Below are positions 16,716 to 20,527 of a DNA stretch of 20,527 nucleotides, one piece after another. The stretch spans positions 1 to 20,527 of IMG/VR virus record IMGVR_UViG_3300047375_000682; one strand, 5' to 3'. Every line of letters begins with the position of its first letter. The first letter of the stretch is position 1. This DNA is from a virus. The translations under genes were made by a program, and so were the position numbers. The notes beneath the pieces were generated by a model, which was not told the origin of the DNA, did no database searches, and saw only the letters and a list, made by a program, of their open reading frames with translations.

Positions 16716-17404
16716 TCTCTTACCGTCCTACCGTCTTCTTCATATACATCTAAGAATCTTTTATCTGTTGTTTGCTCTAATATATATTCTTTGCCTTTCC
16801 ATGTGTATTTGCACGTAGGAGTTCTTATAAAACGATTTGATTGAAAAGGCTTATGAACAATACCGCGGTCGTTACACCATTTAGTTATTTTATCAATTTC
16901 ATGTTGATTATGTTTAAACACAACAGTAAAGACTTCGGTCTTAGAATTAGTCATTGCAAATGTTTCACAGTTATTCATTACTTTACTTAGATTTGTATTG
17001 CGTCTATAATATTCATGCGTTTCTTGCGTAATACCATCCATGTCAAAAATACCCGATATTTTATTTGTTAGTGATCCAATACGCCAAAAAAATTCTTCGT
17101 CTCTTAACGATCCATTTGTAGAAAAACTAATCCAAGCTTTTGAATTATCTACTATATGCTTAAATATATCTTCAACATAAGGATTCATCATTGCGTCTCC
17201 CCATTGCCCAGAGAAATGAAATGATCTGATATGTGAATACGACTTTTCATACATATCAATCCATTCTTTTAGATCAACATGTTTTAATGGTACGTATTCG
17301 TTTCGAGTTAATCCTTTATGATTAGTTCTAGAACACTGAGGACACTTAGCATTACAATGAGTCGTAAGATCACACAGCACATTACAATTATATTTAGACC
17401 ACAT
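16703..17404 (-). CDS. Radical SAM core of split radical SAM protein 1
   Basis: A protein of 233 residues. HCNAKCPQC (16-24) gives the CxxxCxxC cluster motif with Cys17, Cys21 and Cys24. FSGQWGDAMMNP (64-75) is the variant GGEP motif that is common in phage radical SAM proteins (G-x-x-G-D-P/A style). STNGS around residue 95 and the DMDG strand further on fit the partial TIM barrel. The protein ends with RTVRDWRK just where a SPASM domain would begin, and the matching domain is encoded in the overlapping next frame. AAGAGA nine bases ahead of the ATG is the likely ribosome-binding site; the gene starts 12 bases after the previous stop. Substrate unknown. Confidence 0.82.
   Translation of the reverse strand: MWSKYNCNVLCDLTTHCNAKCPQCSRTNHKGLTRNEYVPLKHVDLKEWIDMYEKSYSHIRSFHFSGQWGDAMMNPYVEDIFKHIVDNSKAWISFSTNGSLRDEEFFWRIGSLTNKISGIFDMDGITQETHEYYRRNTNLSKVMNNCETFAMTNSKTEVFTVVFKHNQHEIDKITKWCNDRGIVHKPFQSNRFIRTPTCKYTWKGKEYILEQTTDKRFLDVYEEDGRTVRDWRK
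16721..16736. repeat. 8-nt tandem duplication at the core/SPASM junction of split radical SAM protein 1
   Basis: On the plus strand TACCGTCC is followed directly by TACCGTCT (seven of eight bases identical). On the coding strand the region reads GACGGTAG then GACGGTAA. With a single unit the frame runs VYEEDGKRLAKIVCEW without a stop, and the joined gene length (990 bases) is an exact multiple of three. Confidence 0.85.
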
Positions 17405-17416
17405 TAAATAAATCTC

Positions 17417-17845
17417 TTATAATTCTTTGATTCTTGATATATCATCTAAATCCGATGCGTCATTTTTATAAAAGCTTTCACGTTTCTGTTGTGGAGTTTC
17501 TCTTTTTTTACACGCTCGGTAACAGAATATAAAGCCAATACCATTTGAAATATTTTTTGAAAACTGTATCCATTCATCAGTAAATAGTATTTCACCTATT
17601 GAATCATAATCTTCTATTTTACTTACTGCTAATAGTTTTTGGTAATCTTCATCATGACGATTAACTTGGGTGTCCATCCAACAACATGGGATTAATTCAC
17701 CTCTATTAGTCAAAGCAAACGATGGCTGTCTGTCATCTAAGCATTTAGGATCCAGCTCATAACTCTTCCATTCAGAAAATTCAGCATCATCTACTGCAGT
17801 TCTTTCAGGATTATACAGAGCCTGTTTTTGTTTTTCATCCATCAT
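17417..17845 (-). CDS. SPASM-like auxiliary-cluster protein of split radical SAM protein 2
   Basis: A protein of 142 residues. Cys35, Cys54-Cys55 (LIPCCWMD) and Cys108/Cys112 (CYRAC) repeat the C-x18-CC...C-x3-C pattern of the corresponding fragment downstream, so it should bind an auxiliary iron-sulfur cluster. It has no CxxxCxxC motif of its own and presumably acts together with the core encoded immediately upstream. It starts at the first ATG of an ATGATGGATGA string that also contains the core's TGA stop, an 11-base overlap that would allow translational re-initiation. A GATG tandem duplication sits in this overlap; one unit less would fuse both frames into one 354-residue protein. The last 25 residues are charged and have no recognised function. 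Confidence 0.75.
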   Translation of the reverse strand: MMDEKQKQALYNPERTAVDDAEFSEWKSYELDPKCLDDRQPSFALTNRGELIPCCWMDTQVNRHDEDYQKLLAVSKIEDYDSIGEILFTDEWIQFSKNISNGIGFIFCYRACKKRETPQQKRESFYKNDASDLDDISRIKEL

Positions 17846-18485
17846 TCAAACTCAACGATAATTCAGGATTTGATGGTTTCAATGGATCGTCTTTTCCTAG
17901 CCATCTAGACGAGTTTATTATTACAAAATCTATGCCTATTTCTTTAGCCATTTTATGTGCTATTTCCATTTCGTCTTCGTTATAACTAAAAACTATAAAT
18001 TGCCAAACTGGAGTATTTGTCAAGTGTTCTTTAGCAATTTTCATTATTTCATACATTTTCCATCCATCTTGGTTTATTCTATACATAGGGCTACTATCTG
18101 GAGTTCCATCTAGAGCTAACCACCATCTTGCGTGTGGATTAGCTTTAAACGCTTTATGATACCAATTCATACCTTTTGCGGCAGAAGCATGATGCACAGC
18201 TGTACTTTTGTTTTCTTTATACAGTATTTCTAGAAACTCTACGAACTTAGGATGATGTACTGGATCAGATACTTGACCACAAAAGTTTACATGATTGAAA
18301 TGCTTTACTATCTTTGCAAAATTTTGTATTGATAGATCTTCACCTGGAACCTTGATGCCATGGGAAATAAAAGATGTGGATCTTTGACAGCGAGGACATT
18401 CTAATGAACATCGGTGTGTTATATCAACATTAATACTACGTCTAGTTAAAAAATACATTTGCTTTTTATGATTAACGCTGTTCAT
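17835..18485 (-). CDS. Radical SAM core of split radical SAM protein 2
   Basis: The ATG at 18485 overlaps the DegT stop as ATGA and gives 216 residues; an ATG at 18494 adds three. HRCSLECPRC (24-33) holds the CxxxCxxC cluster motif (Cys26, Cys30, Cys33). VNFCGQVSDPVHHP is the variant GGEP motif. WWLALDGTPDSSPMYR and VWQFIVFSYNEDE correspond to later strands of the barrel, the latter being the typical W-Q-x-I-x-x-x-N/Y-x-x-E segment. It ends NPELSLSLNDG at the boundary with the SPASM-like domain, encoded in the next, overlapping gene. It follows the aminotransferase, so the aminated sugar or another operon intermediate could be its substrate, but a peptide substrate cannot be excluded. Confidence 0.82.
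   Translation of the reverse strand: MNSVNHKKQMYFLTRRSINVDITHRCSLECPRCQRSTSFISHGIKVPGEDLSIQNFAKIVKHFNHVNFCGQVSDPVHHPKFVEFLEILYKENKSTAVHHASAAKGMNWYHKAFKANPHARWWLALDGTPDSSPMYRINQDGWKMYEIMKIAKEHLTNTPVWQFIVFSYNEDEMEIAHKMAKEIGIDFVIINSSRWLGKDDPLKPSNPELSLSLNDG
17836..17843. repeat. 4-nt tandem duplication at the core/SPASM junction of split radical SAM protein 2
   Basis: On the plus strand CATC is repeated directly (CATCCATC); on the coding strand this is GATGGATG. With one unit the frame reads LSLNDEKQKQALYNPE without interruption, and the joined gene (1065 bases from the ATG at 18485) is a multiple of three. As it stands, the duplication creates both the stop of the core gene and the ATG of the next gene. 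Confidence 0.75.
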
Positions 18486-19546
18486 GCCATACATCCAATT
18501 ACCATACTAGTTTTTAGTACTTCTTCTTCTGTTACATAGGGATGACAAGGCAAAGATAATATTGTATCACTTGCTATTTGTGCATTGCTATTTGCGTGAT
18601 AAGGTCGATAGAAAACTTTATTGCGATCAAGCGGTAAATCGTAATGAATCTTTGCACCTAACTCATCTTTAACTTCATCACGTATTTCTTTATTTTCAAA
18701 TCTTACCACAAATTTATGGTAATTATGTAGCACAGTCATATCATCTGGTTCCTGAGTTATAATAGGTATATCCTGTAATGCCTCATAATATTTATAGGCA
18801 ACTTTAGTTCTTGCCATTTGATACTCTTTTATCTTATCAAATCTAAACTCAATAAAGGCAGCATTAATATAAAACATCTTTGAATTATATCCGAGTATTT
18901 CATAGTCATCACCTTTACCATGACGTCTTAGTTTACGAGCCATATCAGCATGTTCTTTATTATCAGTAAGAATAATACCACCGCCGGAAATACCGGATAT
19001 AACTTTGTTATGATTAAAACTAAAAGAACTAATATCACCGATCGAGCCAGCATATCTACTTTTATAGATTGAACCGAGTGATTGTGCAGAATCCTCAATA
19101 AATGCTATGTTGTTTTCTTTACAGTATTTTTCTATCTCTTTTGTTTCGGTCATATTGCCAAACAGATGAGTGTAAATAAGGGCTTTAGTTTTACTCGTAG
19201 TGTTCTTTTTAATTTCATCAAATGAGATATGGTAAGAATCTAAATCAATATCACAAAATACAGGATATGCGCCTGTCATAAGGATACTAGATGCAGACGA
19301 TATCCATGAGAAATTACTCACTAGAACCTCATCACCTTCTTGGATATTTAAACACTTTAACGAATAATGTAATGCATCAGTGGCGCTATTAATTAAAACA
19401 CCATGCGACCTACCTACATATTTTGCTATCTTTTTTTCTAGAAACTCTACATTCTTTTCATTATCTTCTTGCATTACCTTATCAAAAAGTTTCATGTATG
19501 CTTCTTTATTTTCAAGATAATCTTGATTCCAACCTTCATAATTCAT
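18482..19546 (-). CDS. DegT/DnrJ/EryC1/StrS family PLP-dependent aminotransferase
   Basis: A protein of 354 residues, close to the usual 360-390 of the family that adds an amino group to keto-sugar nucleotides. Visible landmarks are NSATDALHYSL (53-63, phosphate-binding loop), EVLVSNFSWISS (73-84), EDSAQSLGS (151-159, the Asp/Gln that contact the PLP ring) and SFSFNHNKVISGISGGGI (174-191). Lys181 there is the expected Schiff-base lysine, in place of the more usual SFHxxK. RRHG and GYNSKMFYINAAFIEF (219-234) match the family's R-x-G and GxN-x-RM-x-x-x-x-A-A blocks. AGGTGA precedes the ATG. It starts four bases after the nitroreductase-like gene and overlaps the next gene. Some family members are dehydratases rather than transaminases, but those lack the lysine. 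Confidence 0.92.
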   Translation of the reverse strand: MNYEGWNQDYLENKEAYMKLFDKVMQEDNEKNVEFLEKKIAKYVGRSHGVLINSATDALHYSLKCLNIQEGDEVLVSNFSWISSASSILMTGAYPVFCDIDLDSYHISFDEIKKNTTSKTKALIYTHLFGNMTETKEIEKYCKENNIAFIEDSAQSLGSIYKSRYAGSIGDISSFSFNHNKVISGISGGGIILTDNKEHADMARKLRRHGKGDDYEILGYNSKMFYINAAFIEFRFDKIKEYQMARTKVAYKYYEALQDIPIITQEPDDMTVLHNYHKFVVRFENKEIRDEVKDELGAKIHYDLPLDRNKVFYRPYHANSNAQIASDTILSLPCHPYVTEEEVLKTSMVIGCMA

Positions 19547-19550
19547 TATA

Positions 19551-20237
19551 TCACCTATCTACAAACTTAAATATTTCTTCAAATTCTGGTTTAGTATATT
19601 CTAAAGCTTCTTCTTCAGTAAGCCTTTCATAATAATATTTTTTTGCTTTGCCTATAGTTACAATTAGTATTGGCGTAAATGTCAGATAAGGAAAATCTTC
19701 CATGTCTTCTATCTTTTTTGGTACACAAAGTGTGTATGATATATCTAAGCCTTTATCTAAAGTTATTCCAGTGATCGTATTTACTAGTAATCCTACTTCA
19801 AGTGGTATCTGTCGATTGCGTTCACAAAAGTCAGGGTCTAAGTGCTGCCAATATGAATCAGATTCTTTCCATAGTTTAGCTATATAAGGATTAGGTTCAG
19901 TCAATCTAGGTGTAATAACTAAAGTCCATGGGGCTGTTAGCAAATGCACAAGGCCGTCATTAATTCTTCTTTTTATATTACTATGAGTATTTTCACCTTT
20001 ATTTCCGTATGCATCTATGTCAACTTGTATTCTGTTTCCGTCACATAAATTCATTAATCTTTGGCTGCGTTCAGAATCAGGTCCTAAGATAAAAATTTCG
20101 TATGCAAATGCTTTTTGTTTTGATTGGCCAAACTTATAAGATTCTCTTACTATGTCTTCTATTTCTGATTCGTTCGGAACTATATTAGTATCATAATGCC
20201 AAACGTGTTTTTTATTTTTTAATGAATCTTGTATCAT
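19551..20237 (-). CDS. Nitroreductase-like flavoprotein (putative)
   Basis: A protein of 228 residues. It opens with KNKKHVWHYDTNIVPNESEI, and then FGQSKQKAFAYEIFILGPD (residues 36-54), which resembles the RxSxxNxQPYxxxVV segment that binds FMN in nitroreductases, with SKQ in place of S.xN. VHLLTAPWTLVITPR (97-111) matches the hydrophobic strand of the family, and LEVGLLVNTITGITLDKGLD (146-165) matches the typical GxxxxNLxLxAxxxGL helix. The C-terminal arm is short. The ATG at 20237 is supported by GGAG five bases upstream. Flavin-dependent redox roles fit the neighbouring radical SAM and sugar enzymes, but substrate and activity are unknown, and the key FMN residues are only partly recognisable. 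Confidence 0.58.
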   Translation of the reverse strand: MIQDSLKNKKHVWHYDTNIVPNESEIEDIVRESYKFGQSKQKAFAYEIFILGPDSERSQRLMNLCDGNRIQVDIDAYGNKGENTHSNIKRRINDGLVHLLTAPWTLVITPRLTEPNPYIAKLWKESDSYWQHLDPDFCERNRQIPLEVGLLVNTITGITLDKGLDISYTLCVPKKIEDMEDFPYLTFTPILIVTIGKAKKYYYERLTEEEALEYTKPEFEEIFKFVDR

Positions 20238-20248
20238 TCATACTCCAT

Positions 20249-20527
20249 TCATATTGCATCTATAATTGCCTCCACATTTGGCTTTTCAATTGGTCTGTCA
20301 AAATAAACTTTAGCACCTCTATTCGTAGCTTCGAATATAATCTCTTTATTATGATATTTACATTCCTGTATAATCCTTGGCGCAGGATCAAGTGTTTCTT
20401 TTGTATAAACATATTTATCAAAAATACCTAAAAGATTATCAACAGGTACAATAATATTATTGATTCGCGAATCGTAGTGTCCTATATTGTATATCATTAC
20501 TCCATGAGACTTATAATTACTTATAAC
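20249..20527 (-). CDS. C-terminal part of an unidentified protein (5' end probably outside window)
   Basis: The frame is open to the window edge. An ATG at 20497 would give 82 residues, but GGAG lies only two bases before it, too close for a normal ribosome-binding site, and the preceding codons (ISNYKSHGVMIYNIGHYDSR) read as natural protein, so a longer gene is more likely. The visible part contains NIIVPVDNLLGIFDKYVYTK, then DPAPRIIQECKYHNKEIIFE (about 50 residues before the end) and GAKVYFDRPIEKPNVEAI. The PRIIxE...KEIxF layout recalls the C-terminal donor-binding half of some surface-glycan glycosyltransferases in marine phages, but similarity is too slight to name it. It lies 11 bases upstream of the nitroreductase-like gene. 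Confidence 0.55.
   Translation of the reverse strand, partial: VISNYKSHGVMIYNIGHYDSRINNIIVPVDNLLGIFDKYVYTKETLDPAPRIIQECKYHNKEIIFEATNRGAKVYFDRPIEKPNVEAIIDAI

Noticed and set aside
18789-18796. TATAAATA on the minus strand inside the aminotransferase gene, a possible late promoter
   Set aside because: It is about 300 bases upstream of the next start, well inside a coding region, and such an AT-rich octamer is expected by chance in this genome.
1-20527. tRNA genes, CRISPR arrays, integrase or attachment sites, insertion sequences
   Set aside because: Intergenic gaps are all under about 20 bases, and no cloverleaf, regular spacer array or recombinase motif was seen.

Overview
The window looks like part of the genome of a strictly lytic, AT-rich, T4-like myovirus of the type common in the sea (cyanophage or pelagiphage relatives). 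The evidence is a gp8-like baseplate wedge protein, a very large virion protein of the cyanophage-myovirus type, a run of Asp-Ser-rich fibre-like proteins, a T4-type late promoter (TATAAATA), and almost no intergenic DNA. The host cannot be named from the sequence. No tRNA, CRISPR, integrase or insertion sequence was seen, and no gene-free stretch longer than about 20 bases exists.

Layout, left half (1-11604, plus strand): a late structural module. In order it holds the 3' end of a fibre-like protein, a gp8-like baseplate wedge subunit, a 1323-residue virion protein ending in a poly-Gly linker and a Cys-Phe-Ile box domain, a 525-residue virion protein, a 71-residue coiled-coil protein, two tandem paralogous Asp-Ser-rich fibre-like proteins (the second behind its own late promoter), a 394-residue probable virion protein containing a striking 16-bp perfect inverted repeat, and a small acidic protein.

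Layout, right half (20527-11588, minus strand): an operon-like accessory module that converges on the structural genes and overlaps the last one by 17 bases. Read in its own direction it encodes an unidentified protein cut by the window edge, a nitroreductase-like protein, a DegT-type PLP aminotransferase, a radical SAM enzyme split into core and SPASM-like genes, a second radical SAM enzyme split the same way, a third intact radical SAM/SPASM-like enzyme, a NodU/CmcH-type O-carbamoyltransferase, a GT-A glycosyltransferase, a class I methyltransferase-like protein and two further paralogous GT-A glycosyltransferases. The genes overlap by a few bases and are probably translated as a coupled series.

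The most interesting reading is that the right half is a phage-borne modification cassette (amination, radical chemistry, carbamoylation, methylation, glycosylation) placed next to the adhesin genes. Its target could be the host surface glycan or the phage's own Ser-rich fibres. A second strong observation is that both split radical SAM pairs carry a short tandem duplication (8 nt and 4 nt) exactly at the core/SPASM junction. Removing one repeat unit restores a single 329- or 354-residue protein. This is either a pair of real gene-splitting events or an artefact that needs checking against reads.
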